DNA of 64,000 nt from Acanthornis magna. Lineage: Eukaryota; Chordata; Aves; Passeriformes; Acanthizidae. The notes beneath the pieces are model-generated. The model was not told the origin of the DNA. It saw nothing but the letters and a program-made list of their open reading frames with translations, and searched no databases. This document shows, piece after piece, positions 36,601 through 51,500 of the stretch (the stretch's first letter is position 1; each line of letters opens with the position of its first letter). The translations under genes and the position numbers were made by a program. The stretch spans positions 4,888,501-4,952,500 of the forward strand of contig JAWUZG010000005.1 of the NCBI GenBank assembly GCA_036785705.1. Reading direction: 5' to 3'.

Positions 36601-36928
36601 TATTCCCTGTGCCCAGCCTGACACGCGCCGGTATTTAACTGCCTAAATGACAAGTCTGGACACTTCTGAGCCCTCTTTAAAGCGCTTTCTCTTCTCTCTG
36701 GGGTGTTTCGCAGCCCTTGCGGGCGGCTCCGGCCGCGGGGCAGGGGCAGGGCCCGGACCCACCGCGGCCGCGCTCCCCCCGCGCCCGGCTCACCTTGCCC
36801 GGCACCCCGCGGTGGTCGGTGCTGCCCTGCCAGAAGCGCCGGCTGTAGCCCTGGACGCGCCCCACCAGCTTCTCCTGGTAGGGGAAATCCACCTTCCAGA
36901 TGAGGGAGCCGTAGCCGAACACCCACAT
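33693..36928 (-). CDS. CHAC2: CHAC2, glutathione-specific gamma-glutamylcyclotransferase 2
   Basis: Three exons on the minus strand, 36928..36794, 34929..34894 and 34076..33693, join in phase 0 to a 184-residue protein, the same length as human CHAC2. The enzyme cleaves cytosolic glutathione to 5-oxoproline and Cys-Gly, providing slow basal turnover. The ligand-binding YGSL motif is at residues 6-9. [20 protein letters not shown] follows, and acidic residues at 74 (GKEGE) and 83 (FREKGGY), implicated in catalysis in this family, are conserved. The C-terminus has [20 protein letters not shown]. The second exon is only 36 bases long. CHAC2 starts in a CpG island shared with the divergent ASB3, and ERLEC1 follows on the same strand. 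Confidence 0.97.
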
Positions 36929-37080
36929 GGCGGCCCGGCCCGGCGGGGCCTGCGCAGAGCCGCGGGGCGGCCCCGGGCGAAGGCGGTGACCGCGGCCCCG
37001 GTGGGGCTGGGGCGGCGGCGGGCTTGGCGGAGCCCGGCGCTGGGGCGGCGGCCAGCGAGGCGTTCAGCGGCCCGGACAGC
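36700..37080. promoter_or_regulatory. CpG island shared by CHAC2 (-) and ASB3 (+)
   Basis: A CpG-dense block covers CHAC2 exon 1 and extends about 150 bases upstream of its ATG. The first coding ASB3 exon begins at 37531 after a splice acceptor, so the ASB3 5'UTR exon most likely arises here, giving a head-to-head bidirectional promoter. Confidence 0.6.
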
Positions 37081-37464
37081 CTGGCACAGCCCCGCAAACG
37101 ACCGTCTGCCCTCGAAACCCACCAGCGACCGCATCCCAAACCCACGAACAGCCTCCCCCGAGCAACCACCTCTCCCAGCCAGTCCTGCGAACACCCGCAT
37201 CCCCCCAAACAACCTCTTCTCCCCAAGCCCCGCAACCATCTCCCAAACAACCACCTCTGCCCCCAAACCCCACAAAGAACCACCCCTCAACTCCACAAAC
37301 AACTGTCTCTCATCCAACTCCACAGCCTCCCCTTAAACCCCCCAACCACCTCCCCAAACAACCACCTCCAAAACAACCACCTTGCCCCAAACCTCACCCC
37401 AAACCACAATCTCCCTACAAACCAAGCAAATTGTCTGCAAAACAAACCCCCCCCCCCCCCCCCC
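37080..37464. repeat. C/A-rich low-complexity tract ending in C18, ASB3 intron 1
   Basis: Nearly G-free sequence built from AACAACCACCTCCCC-like words, ending in an 18-base C homopolymer at 37447..37464. Frames through it are compositional artefacts. Confidence 0.85.
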
Positions 37465-37545
37465 ATATCTACATGGTACCAACACGTATCTCTCTTTTGT
37501 TTCCCCTCTGCTCCTTTCCTCCTCCTGCAGAGTTCCATGCCAGGG

Positions 37546-40500
37546 ATGGATTTCACAGAAGCCTATTCCGACCGGTGCTCAGCCGTGGGCCTTGCAGCCA
37601 GAGAAGGAAACATAGAAATACTGAGGGAGTTAATTAATCGGGGATACAGCGTCGATGTCCCAGATAACAGGAGGTGGTTGCCCATCCATGAAGCGGCAGC
37701 GCACAATTCCAGTGAGTGTCTGAAGCTGCTCATTGATACAGGTAAGGAAAATCTAATGGGAAGTAGTGTGGTTTTCTGCTAAATTACCCTGTCATAGAAA
37801 AGAAAATCTACATAAATTTATCATACCCTTTTTTCGGGATTTTCTGCTGTGGTAAAGAGAAATTGGCACGTCACAGTTCATAAGTGGGCTTTGAGGTGAT
37901 AACAGCGCATTCATGGACGTTCCATAGGCCACACATCTCAAATAACTCTGTTATATTCTTAAAGCAATTGTATTTTGTATTTCACTGCTAAATATCTCTT
38001 TTTTCCCCCTCATTATGCTCCTCTGCAGCTCCAGCTGATGACTACATCCACTCGAGGACTTTTGAAGGGCTGTGTGCTCTGCACCTCTCGGCCCGTCACG
38101 GCTCTGTGGAATGTCTCCGTGTTCTCCTGGAAGCTGGCGCTGACCTCGACAACATCACCACCGAATCCGCCACCACCCCGCTCTTCCTAGGTGACGCGAG
38201 CTTTCCTCAAATCCCAGGGAGTGTAAACTCACCACTTTCAACTCGAGTTTCTCCGAGTTTGAACTCACCGGAGTTCCTTTGCTGCCTGCCATCTTCCGTC
38301 TTTTTGTAGCCTGAATGCCAGGTTTTAGACTCAGAGATGAGTGGGTGTGGAAATGGCCTTTTGTTTATGGGTAAATCTGCTTCAGACAGTGTTTTGAAAC
38401 AAAATTAGAACAGCAGATTGGTTTTCTGCATCAGGCGCAGACAAACTTTAGGAGGTTCAGGCTGTATGAGACTGTTTCAAGTCTTTTTGATTTTTTCTAA
38501 TTCCTAATTCTTATGTCAAAAGATATATTTTTGACATTCTTAGTTTGGCATTTAAGGTCCATTTTTTTAGCATTTCTTCTGTGATTTATGTTTGACATAA
38601 TTAAATGCTTAAAACTTCTATTATGGTCAATCCTGAGGGTCTAAATCATCTGATTAAATATGTATATTGATATACTCACCTCTGTACCCAGACATCATGG
38701 GTGGCATGCTACCTTTGTTTCCAAGTCTTTTCCAAGTTTGGGGGAATTTGGGCATCATTTCCATTCTCTAACACTGTTTTGGGGATCTAAATATAAAAGA
38801 CAGGTATGAATATAATGGGCAAGTTTAAAAGAATTATGGTAATTGTTTCAGGAAGTTGGCAGTGAGACCTTTTGAGCTCTTAAACCCAAATACTTAAGTT
38901 ATTTCTTTGTGAAATACATCAATAATAATTTTTTTTTTTCTAAAATTATGCTTCTGTGGAAGCTGTTGAAAACAGACACCCAGAGGTTGTCAAGTTTCTG
39001 CTCCAACACGGAGCAAATGTTGAAGGTTCTCATTCTTGGTCTGGATGGAATTCTTTGCACCAAGCTTCTTTTCAGGTAACCTGTGAGCACATCATATAAA
39101 TTCCATGTAACTGATGTATTCTGAGGGAGAATTATTTATTTAATCATTATTGCATTTGTGTCAGGTAGTTTTTCCAAACCTACCCTAGCAGTCATAAGCT
39201 TGTACTTAGAAATATGTTGGCTTAATGGTTCTAACACCTACAGGTGGCAACTAAATGGGTTTATCATGTAAATGAGCAAAAGTGAATCATTTGAATTTGT
39301 CTAATTTCCTTTACCGTTAATTTTTCAATACATCTTCAGAATATTGAATATATATCGTGGTTTTACTTATTTCTATTTGGAACATGTGGCGGGAAAACAG
39401 ATGATATAATTTCCTCGCTACTTATTTCAGGGTTCCACTGAGATAATGCAAATGCTCCTGGAGAAAGGAGCCAGCAAGGACTGTCGGGATGACTTTGGAA
39501 TTACCCCCCTGTTTGTGGCTGCTCAGTATGGCCGACTGGAGAGTCTGCGGCTGCTTCTGTCCCATGGTAACTGTGATCCTTCGCTTCCCTTGCTACGCTT
39601 CCATCAACTCTCACTGCATGCAGTTCTAACTCTGCCCTTGCACATCATCATTGCTAATTGTAGAGGTTTTATTTCCTTATTGCTGCGGAAAAGAGGCTGC
39701 GTTTGAAGCCACCTTGTGAAAAATAATGACTGATGAACATTCCTTTGGTTTTGTTTTGAGTCAGGTGCAGACGTCAACTGCCAGGCCAAGGACAGAGCCA
39801 CTCCCCTGCTGATTGCTGCACAGGAGGGACACTTGGCGTGTGTGGAGCTGCTGCTGACAGCAGGGGCAGACCCAAACCTCTACTGCAACGAGGATAACTG
39901 GCAGTTACCCATCCATGCAGCAGCTGAGATGGGCCATGCAAAGTAGGTGGTTGCAAAGGCATTCAGACAGAAGGTCCTGGTCACACAAATCTGATCCCCA
40001 AAGGAGGAAGTTCAGCCCTAAAAGGAAGAAAAATTGAGTGCTCAAACTGATTTGTAGTTTAGAAGTCCGAATTATTTTCATATTTTATATGTTTGTTAGT
40101 AGTTTCTTCCACACTGACAGAAAGTAGGTTTACATTGGATATTAGGAGGAAGTCCTTCCCTATGAGGGTGGGGAGGCCCTGGCACAGGTGCCCAGAGAAG
40201 CTGTGGCTGCCCCTGGATCCCTGGCAGTGTCCAAGGCCAGCTTGGATGGGGCTTGGAGCTACCTGGGATAGTGGAAGGTGTCCCTGCCCATGGCAGGGGG
40301 TGGAACTGCATCACCTTTAAGGTCCCTTCCAACCCCAAACATTCTATCATTATATGGTTTTTAATTCATCATCTAACCTGCGTTTGATCCATATCCTAAT
40401 GAGTTTAGAGGGTTTTCCGCAGTGCTGAACCAGATATCAATTCACTCCATGGCCATATTGTTTTCCCATTTAAAAATATAAATGACAATGTTATACATTA

Positions 40501-43500
40501 TACATGCGTTGTACAGCTGCTAATTAGAATTATATTCCTACCCAATAAGTAGCAGAAGTAATTTTATGCAAGTATGGAATTAGCTGGTCCAGCCACAAAA
40601 ATCAAAGCCACAAACCAGTTTCTTTAATCCTTCCGAAGATGCATTTGTAGCTTTGCCCAATATCAGAGATACAAGTCAGTTCCACAGCAAAGAGCCAAGA
40701 GTGGAAGGAAGTTTTGGGAGTAGACCTCTGGGGAGAAGGATCTCTCAGGAACTTCATGATTCACACATGTGACAGCACTTAAATATATAAATGATGATAC
40801 ATCACTGGCAATCCTTAAGCAGCACCAGTAAGTTCCAGCAGCAAAGGAACTGGTGTTGGTCACTAATGTGATGTGGCCTGGGGTGTGAACAGAATTATTT
40901 TTCTGTTCACAGAACTAAGTATTAATTTCATTTGCGATTCACATTTCCAGTTTGCTTCCAGACTTCCTGGAAGTCAGGATTTAATGTGCAGTGGTGTTCT
41001 GATGCTGTAAAAAGAATCGTTGGGTAATGGGAAGTAGCTGTCCCTGGTTTGGTTTAAAATACTTATTTCCAGCCCAAATCCATCCCAAAGCACAATGTTT
41101 GCCAGGGGTCTGTGTATGGAATTACAAAGGTTATGAAAGGAGTGAAAACCCACGATTTTCTTCCAAAGTTACGATGACCCTGTGAAAAAAATGCCCGTGT
41201 GTTTAAAATTAATCATTGTATAAGATCCAAAAACAGTGGTTTTAAATATCTGCAGGATCCTGGAGTTGCTGATTCCACTCACTGACCGGATTTGTGACAA
41301 GGGCGAGGGCAAAGTGAGCCCCGTGTACTCTGCCTTGTACGGCGGGGACGGGGAGTGCTTGGAAATGCTGCTCAAACAGGGCTTCAGCCCAGATGCTCAG
41401 GAGTGCCTGGACTTCGGCTGCAGGTCCCCCATGTGCATGATCTTCCAAAAGGGGTGAGTAAGCCTCTTCTGCTTTGAAATTATTCATAATTGCATCAGCT
41501 TTTATTTAACTTATTTTAAATGTGTGATTTCCCCCATTGCTCCCTCAATTGCTGTCTATCATTTAATGTTTTTCAGGATTTTAATGTTCCCCCTCTGTAG
41601 ACACTCCTCATTAATATTCCTCCTTGGGAATATTAATGTGAAGTCCTGGAATATGGCTTGTGTGCTGCACTAAGGAAAACATCTTCAATAACGGCTGTTA
41701 AAACTTCTCATATTTGAACAGATTATTTCATATACATGGATTGAAATTTATTTGTGGCTTAGGTGCTGCCATTTAAATTAATGAGGTCTGTTTGTAGTGA
41801 GTTTAGTTCCTGGCATGCTCCTTGGAAGTTACCTTTAAAAATCCTTGGACACCAGTTTTCTCTTTCTGTCCCGGTGTTGCTTTATAAATAATTTAGGAAG
41901 GGATGCAGAGCAGGTGATTGCTGAAATGTCGTGTGAATGAGGCAGGTAACACATATCGCCACTTCTGTAAAGTAATATGCCATCTAATCACTAAAAAGCA
42001 ACACTAATTATCAGTCATATCAGTCATAATCTCAGTTCTTAACCTATTACCATGTTGCAGTGGGTAATGGTGAAAGGATTTTAGTAAAAACATTTTAAAG
42101 TGTTTTATTTTTAAAAACAGACTTCCCTGCAAATAAACTGGATGTAAAAAAGAGGGAAAGCTCACGAGATGCCCCGTTCCTTCTGCTCGCAGGTATTACC
42201 AGTTTGTTGATGTTCTCCTGAAGTATGGGATCACCCTGCATGGGATTAACCTGGCACACTGCCTGCGCCATGGGAAGTTTGCTCTGTTCCGGCGCTTCCT
42301 GAGGCTCGGCTGTTCCCTTCCCTCGGTGGAGGAATTAATGGACTTCAACCATTCCACGGTGCAGAAGGAGTACAAGGAATGGCTGCCCTGGCTGCTCCTG
42401 GCTGGCTTCAACCCCGTGAATTTCAAAAGCAGGTTCTGGTAAGCAGGGAGCCTCGTCTCCTTTGCTTAAACACCACTTGCTAATGTGCAAAGCTGCTACT
42501 GAGCGACGCCTTTCACAGGATGGCCCTTGATAATCAGTTGCCACCATCAGGAACAGGAGGGGTTGTGGAAAGTCTGAAATAAATCATTCACACGCAATGT
42601 CTGGAGGCAGTAAAACAGTTTTATTTAGGAAGAAAGCCAGACTGGAAGTTGCTTTTCCCTGGGGTAGCAATAGAGCATCACTTCCCAAATTAAGTTGAAC
42701 ATCTCTTATTAACCTCCAAATTTAGCTGTGAATTGTATGTGTGATACTTTAATAAAGCCATGGTAAGAAGAAATTCCAATAGGAGAAATGGGTCAGGAGG
42801 GATAGGAAACAAATGGGAAGTGAAGCTGGGCCAAGGCTGGGAGGAGAGGAAACGGATGCAGTTTGAGACTGTTTTGTTTAACACAATGTGGTAGAAATTC
42901 CAGTCGGACTTTTTGTTTTTATTTAAGTTTTTCCACATACAAGTAACAGCTTGGTGTTGTTTTAGATTTAGGAATAAACTTATATTTAGAGTTATGAAAT
43001 ATTTGTATTTTCTGCTGGCTGTAGTAAACACACTACAAGTTTGCAACTCGGTGACTGAACAAATCTCACTGTCCTTGCGTATCACATTTGATGCTTTTTG
43101 CTGTTTTATCCCGTAATCCACAAATACTTTTAAAAGGTGTTTTAGGGAAATCTTTGTTATGCAGGGTTTTCTCCATGAGCGAGGATGTCCTTAATTTCAT
43201 CCTGGAGTTCACGAATTGGAGTCGACTTCCTCCACTTATGGAGCAGCGCCTTTCCCAGTATAAGGAGAAATTCACTTGGACTTCCAAGAGCCACTTTGGT
43301 AAGCAATACAGGCAGGAGAAAAACATCTCTGTATATCCAGATTCCAGGCTGCGAGTGGGGAGATTTAGGAGAAGATGATAATAGGACTAAGTTAAGTTTA
43401 ATTTTTAGATTTGATTTGTGTTTCCAATGACGCCCCTGTCCTGTTATGTAAGCATTGGACAGTAATTCAATAAAAACCGTAAAAATCAAGCGTAACCAAA

Positions 43501-44112
43501 ATGTGGCCAACCAAAAACGTTCAATTGGTTATGCAGGAATTTTTGGTAGTTCACCTTTCAGAAATGCAGGTCATGTGTTATGTGCCTGAAAAATTGCACT
43601 CGGGTGTCTTTGTTAACGATTCCTTTAAAAAAAAATCTTTTTAAAAAGAGTCTGTAATAATTTTTAAATTGTCCAAGTGATAATGTTATTTCATAGTACT
43701 TCCTTTGGAGTGTTTGAAGCAAATGAGGATGTTTTTGGAGTTAAAAAAGAAGAGGTTATTTGGGGAAATTGAGATGAAGTTCTCTCTTTATTTCCTTTTG
43801 TATCAGTAAATATATTTGTGTTGTAAAAGCTGCCCTGTGATTGACTTGGGGTTTAATTTTCCAGCCTTCCTTCCTTCCCTGTCCCATCTGTGCCGCCTGG
43901 AGATCCGGTCCCTGCTGGGGAGCGAGCGCCTGCGCTCGGAGCGTGTGATCCGGGAGCTGCCGCTGCCAGCCTGCCTGCAGGACTACCTGCTCTACCTGGA
44001 TGTGCTGCGGGCCAACGCCATCCCAGACACGCAGGATTCCCCGGGGCAGGGAGAGGAGGGAACTCCTTCCGGGCACCCCCAGGCTGAGGATATGGAGGAG
44101 GGACACCAGTAA
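37546..44112 (+). CDS. ASB3: ASB3, ankyrin repeat and SOCS box protein 3
   Basis: Nine coding exons: 37546..37741, 38029..38190, 38963..39075, 39431..39566, 39765..39942, 41256..41453, 42193..42438, 43165..43298 and 43865..44112. Phases close to 536 residues (human 518). The protein is a substrate-receptor subunit of a cullin-5/elongin BC ubiquitin ligase. About ten ankyrin repeats fill residues 10-400, for example [20 protein letters not shown] and [25 protein letters not shown] box follows near 458-497 ([14 protein letters not shown], then [13 protein letters not shown]). I start at 37546 (GGGATGG context, giving MDFTEAY as in mammals). An ATG nine bases upstream at 37537 has a poorer context. 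The last ~35 residues form an acidic tail richer in Gly, Pro and Glu than I recall for mammals. Confidence 0.96.
40125..40350 (+). mobile_element. CR1 LINE tail in ASB3 intron 5
   Basis: It contains TTGGATATTAGGAGGAAGTC, AGAGAAGCTGTGGCTGCCCC, GTGTCCCTGCCCATGGCAGG and AAGGTCCCTTCCAACCCC, in sense orientation and 5'-truncated. Confidence 0.92.
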
Positions 44113-44849
44113 CGGCTGTGCTCCTGGACAGCAGTGCCAGTGCCTGGACTCTGCAGCTGCAGGTTTTGTAATGGGAATCAGGAGACACGGGAGGAGGACT
44201 GCTGTAAATATCTGTTGTAATCATTCTTTTCATGCTGTAGTTTTATACTACAACTAGAAATTTCCTATGAGTTCTACGATTTACTTGTTTAAAATCTGTT
44301 GTAGCTTTCTAAGCGAACATTTTTCTTTTCTAACTGTTGGGGAGTAAAGTGAGCTTGTTCAATGAACACAGCTTATAGAGTAGTCAAAATCTATCAGTTG
44401 ACGCTTTATTCCAAATACAGCATTTACCAAATGAAACCATCTGAAAGTCAAGAAACACAATCTTGTGTGGTTGTTACGAGTTTGTATTGGGGAGGGATGC
44501 AGCTGAACCAGAGAAGGGCAAATAACATAAGAAAGGAGATTGTTTGCTGAAGGAACAGTGGTTTTTTTTTCTCTTCCCCTTGGTTGTCAATATTTGGCAG
44601 AATGTCGGAGTTGGAGGCTTGGAGGCTGCGCCCAGTCCCTCCCCTTGCGTAGCCCCTGGGCAAGGCAGGAAATGTCCCACAGGCACACCAACGTGTGTCA
44701 GCAAAATCCCTCCTGTGATGAAGTGCAAAAGGACCCTCAGTCCTGAGCCCGGTGACAGGGCTGGGGTTAGGGCCACCTTGGGAAGACAGCAGGGTCCCTC
44801 CTGCTGGGAAAGCCCTCGTCTTGCAAAGGTGAATTCGGTGCTGCCAGGA
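44113..44849. other. Convergent region between ASB3 and MALL 3' ends
   Basis: It holds the 3'UTRs of both genes. No canonical polyadenylation hexamer stands out. It also separates a human 2p16-type gene block (left) from a 2q13-type block (right). Confidence 0.5.
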
Positions 44850-46887
<2,038 letters not shown>

Positions 46888-47110
46888 CTCTCCTCCGCTG
46901 CCACCGCTCCGCTCGGCTCCGCTGGCGCTCGCCTGCCCCACGCCGCTCCCGTGCGGGATTTAAGGGACACGCCCGCGGGACGTAAGCACAGGAACCGGCC
47001 CGGCCTGGCACCGCGCCGCTGCCCCGGCCCCGGGAGCCCCCGGCACTGCTTTGTGCATCCCACTGCCAGCCGGGACGGGACAGAGCGGGACCCCGGCCCC
47101 ACCATGCACC

Positions 47111-48575
47111 AAGGCAAGGTCATTAACTAGAGGGGAAAGGAAAAAACTCCCTACACCTTGCTGGGGTCGAAATGTTTCCTGCAAACAATTGTCCTTGGCA
47201 CGCTGCCAAGCCTGAAATATTTTCGCTTCCACTGTTGTTGCCTCCTCCCCTTTCTGTTCAGGTTTCTGCTCCGTGCTCGCGTCAGACCCCTCCACACCCT
47301 CCAGGCACATCCAACCTTCAAAAACCAGCAGGCAGTTTTTACAAACACACCTGGAGGCTTTGGCAATGTGCTCCCAATCGGCCAGTAACGTTTGAAGGAG
47401 AGCTGCAGGAATTTCCACCTCCTGGCAGATGCGCTTTGGATTTGGGAAGCACTTGCTGTCTCATCCAGCACGCTCTGCCGGCCCCAGAACTCCCAGATAA
47501 CGGATGGGATGAAAGGCAGAGAGGACAGAATGACCCCATTTACTCGGGCAATGGGCTACAGCAGGAGTAGGACACTGTCCCAGTGAGATATCCCAGCTCT
47601 GATAGGCGACACAGCTGATGCCCCAGGAACTTGGCTTCTGTGCCAAGCTCTTGTGCAACACAGAGCAAAGATCAAATCCGTGTCTTGTCTGAGCCTTCCT
47701 AGGCTGGAGGAAGTGTTCTTTGGTATTTCTGGAGGCACCAGCTACTCCAGTAGGAGTTAGTTTTTGGCTCCGTGCAGTGGAGGCTTTGAAAGATCTTGTT
47801 TTAAATCACACCTGACAAAACTGTGCCCAGCCTGGGCTTAAATCCACGTGTGACTTGGGGCAATGTCCCCATCACCCTGCAGGGAGCATCCAGGTGCTCC
47901 AGCACTGAAGAGAAAGTGGATGAATCCCTTCCCCCTGGGAATGGGCAGCACACAGAGCCTGTGGTCGCCAGGTGCTCAGGGGTCAGCACAGAGGGAGCTG
48001 TCCCAGGGCACTGGAGCATGCCGCAGATTCCCAGCAGCTGTCACTTGTGTTGGGTCAGGCACATTCCTGGGAGTAACCCAGCCTTCTGAGTGGAGGGGAA
48101 GAATGGGCAAACAGCCTAAAAACGGAGCATCCTGCTGGTCACTGGTTGGGCAAGAGAGGATTCTTCCCTAAGCTGACTGCCCTTGCTCAGCAGCATTCTT
48201 AAAGATCGCTGCTCTTTCCCTTCCCTGCTCCCAGTCTGCAAGGGGACTGGGACAAAGAACCTTTTGTTCACTCTGATTAAAACATTGGAAATTAATTGGA
48301 GGCTGCACAAGAGGAGAAAAGTGGTACCTCAACTTCGGCAAAATATGACACCTGACTTGGCTACAACAGGTATTAACAGGCATCCAGAGCCTCGTCTAAG
48401 GCTGCAAAGTTGAAAATTTAAAATACAATTTCCAGTAGTTAAACTGACAAAATAATTTTAGTGTGCCTCAGAATGGTAAATGTGCTAAAATATCCATTAC
48501 AATTCAGATCCTACAAAATCTCTTTGGTAAGAATTTCATTTTATTGTTACCACATCCTTAGAGAGCCCAGATTGT
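47111..48575. other. MALL-NPHP1 intergenic region
   Basis: Space between the MALL promoter and the NPHP1 3' end, about 1.5 kb. Open frames here have no family signature. It should include the NPHP1 3'UTR next to 48575. Confidence 0.5.
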
Positions 48576-51500
48576 TCATTCTCCAGGATTGTTTTCCCTC
48601 ACTTCTCCTAAGAAATCATAGGCCACCTCTGAGATGTCAAAGGCTCTGTGGGTGTTTTCTGATGACAGCAGGTACTGCAGCGCGCCGTCGTTCTCCCGAC
48701 TCCTTTTCAAGAAATCATGGATCACCTTCCAGCGAGACACCTCCACCTCCTCCTCAGCCCATCTGTAGCTGGGGAGGAACGTGGAGTGGAGCAGAGGGAA
48801 CACGGAGTCGTGGTACACCAGGACAAACGCAGACTTCAGGAATTCTTGATCTCTCTGCAGAGAAGTGTTTGAAAATACTTCAGTGCAAACACATGGTGTT
48901 GCCAAGCATTTCTCCAAAGTATTGTACACAGGGGGAAAAAACCCAAACAACTCACTCCCAGTTCCCAGGAAAACAACGGGAAGAGATTTGACCTTCCTAA
49001 ACACACATCCGTTATCTTGGATAAGCCTCGAGCATATCAACAAACCTGCTCCCTGAACTCTGCCAGCCTTCCCACAAACCACAGGCACTGAGAGCCCTTT
49101 GCTCGTGGGGTATTTTTATTTCTTCTTAAAACCAGTGCCACATCCTTCCTGCCCTGGAAGCCCAAACTCTCCTCATTTCTCTGCTGTCCTAGGTGGAGAG
49201 TGGCTCCGATCCCACTTCTGGTGTGAGTGGGATCGTGCATGGTGTGAATTGTGCACTCCCTGTAAAGAGCCGTTTGGAAAACCCAGAGACAAAGGATCAG
49301 CGTGGTCAATTCTCAACCACGTGGGAAAGATCTGAGTCCAGAGCGTCCCAGCCCCGGGAGCGCTGTGCCTGGCAGGAGCATCTCACAGCTCGGCCTCACG
49401 GAACCACGGGAGGGCTGAGCATTCAGCAGGCAGCAATCCTCCCGTGGGAGGGGCACATGCCAGTCAGGTAGAACTGGATGGTTCTGGGATCCCGGGGAGT
49501 TGCCAATTCCGTGAGCAGACCTGCCTTCCTTTTGGATGAATGGCCCTGAAAAAGCTGCTCTGAGTCAGCGGGTGTTTGCTTTGTGTGAACGGGGAGCCAT
49601 CCTTGTGCATCGATGCAGGAGCGTGCCCAGGGAGTGAAACATCCCCCAGGAAATCCAGGATTGAGAGCCAAAGGCTTTCTCATTCAGCTCCTGCAGCTGC
49701 TCTCTGTGCAGGGAACAGGACGTAGGACAAGGTGTGCATGAGCCTGGTGACAGCCAGGTCAGTTCTACATCTGTCCACATGCCAAAAGGTGGGATTGGAA
49801 CTGGCCGGGGTAGGGAGATTGGAGGAATTTGAGGACCTTCTCCCAGACTGATTGTGGGAGGACTGGAGCTCAGAGTTTGGAGGAGGGAAGATGGTTTTGT
49901 GGACATACGAAGTCCCTTTTGTATCCGTGGAAAGCTTTTACCAGTCGAGCACTGGAAGCACTGGGAAGTACTGGGAGCCACTCCGGGTACCAACCTGTAA
50001 CAAGTTCCTCTCTAACACCACCAAAACAAAAAGTTACAAGTTCATTTCATTTCCCTCCTGCTCCTGGTTTACTGTTGTAAGTCTGGATGAGAAATGTTAA
50101 GAACAGCATTTACGTATCTCTATTTTGTAAATAAATGTACAGTGAGAGGAAAAGCTAAGCAGCAGTAACACTGATAGGGAATTATACTCAATATATGGAA
50201 AGAAAAACCTGTCGTTTGTTACCTTCTCAGTTCTCTTCAGTGTTCTTTCTTTGTCTGCCCAAGCACTCTAAAATGAAATGTAACATTAGACCAAGGCTGT
50301 GGAGAACTTTATCTTTTCCCAGGACAAAAAAAAATGCTCAGATTTTGCCTGGGAATCCTGACAAGGTAACATACCCGAAGTGCATCCATCAGGTCTGGCT
50401 GATCCAGGAGTTGAGGGAAAGTTGCTAAAACAGGATTACAGATTAAGTCTGAAACAGAAAACAAACACATTCAAGGCTAAGGAAGAATCAGGATGGTTTT
50501 CAAAGTATTGGCACATCCAGGTATTCAGCACATCCCCTCCCATCAGATTATTCCAGAGGGAAAATGAGCTGTAACAGTTCTCCAGAGCAGGGAAGGCAGC
50601 AGAGCTCCCTAAAAACTGCATTCTTTGTAGCCAACTTTCAGTGGCTAGAAGACAGCTAAACCAAGAGAGGAGACACACAAAACCCAGGGCTGGTTTATGG
50701 GGAATGCCAGCAAGCAGGAGCCCTTCCCAAAACACCCAAACGAGGTGTTTTCCCTCATTTCTGCACCTGGCTTTTCCATACACAGCTGCCATTGTGTTCT
50801 TGGTGTGCATGTTATGGATAAACACACTCGGGTTCTACCTCAGCCCGGCGTGTCTGGTGTGATATTTTAGGAGAACCAGGGACAAAGTGCGGTGAATTTA
50901 TCCAATGGGGCACATATCCCACTGCTTTTTGGGTCATCTCCATGAGAAATCACTCTGCTCCTGTCATTATTTTAATTAATGAGACTGTGGATAGGATTCC
51001 AAGTGACAGAGAGCAGGATTTTGGCTGACGTGTCTTCTTTCTCTTGTGATTTCAAATATTGAATGTACACTTGTTTCTTCACCTTGAAGCTGATGGGAAG
51101 TTTAGTAAATACACAGCATTTACTAATGCCAAAACATTTCAGGGAAGTGAGCCAGAAGTGTTTCTGTTTCAGAGAAACAGAACAGGCATTTTCAGTTATC
51201 TATTCCTAAAGTGATGGTGGATTTTGAAATAATAGAAACCTTCTTTAGTTGCACAGCTGCCAGAACAACTTCTGGGATAAAGCCTTTCCATCATTTCACA
51301 TGAAGTCTGAATCCAAAGGGATGCAATTTAGGAGAGGTGTGCAGCCTGATCTACTGTCCTAAGTTATGCAAATCACATCAGGTAAGTGTGCCAGTTTTCA
51401 CCTATATAAATTCACATGTAGTACAGTTAAGAAATGTAATTTTTCTGTATTTAAAATTGGGTTTAAAATGGAGGCGGCTATAAACTATCATTAGTTCTGT

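Noticed and set aside
37024..37782. 252-codon + strand frame that enters ASB3 exon 2
   Set aside because: It reads through the G-poor tract of intron 1; a CAG acceptor at 37528-37530 and the conserved MDFTEAY start show where the true exon begins.
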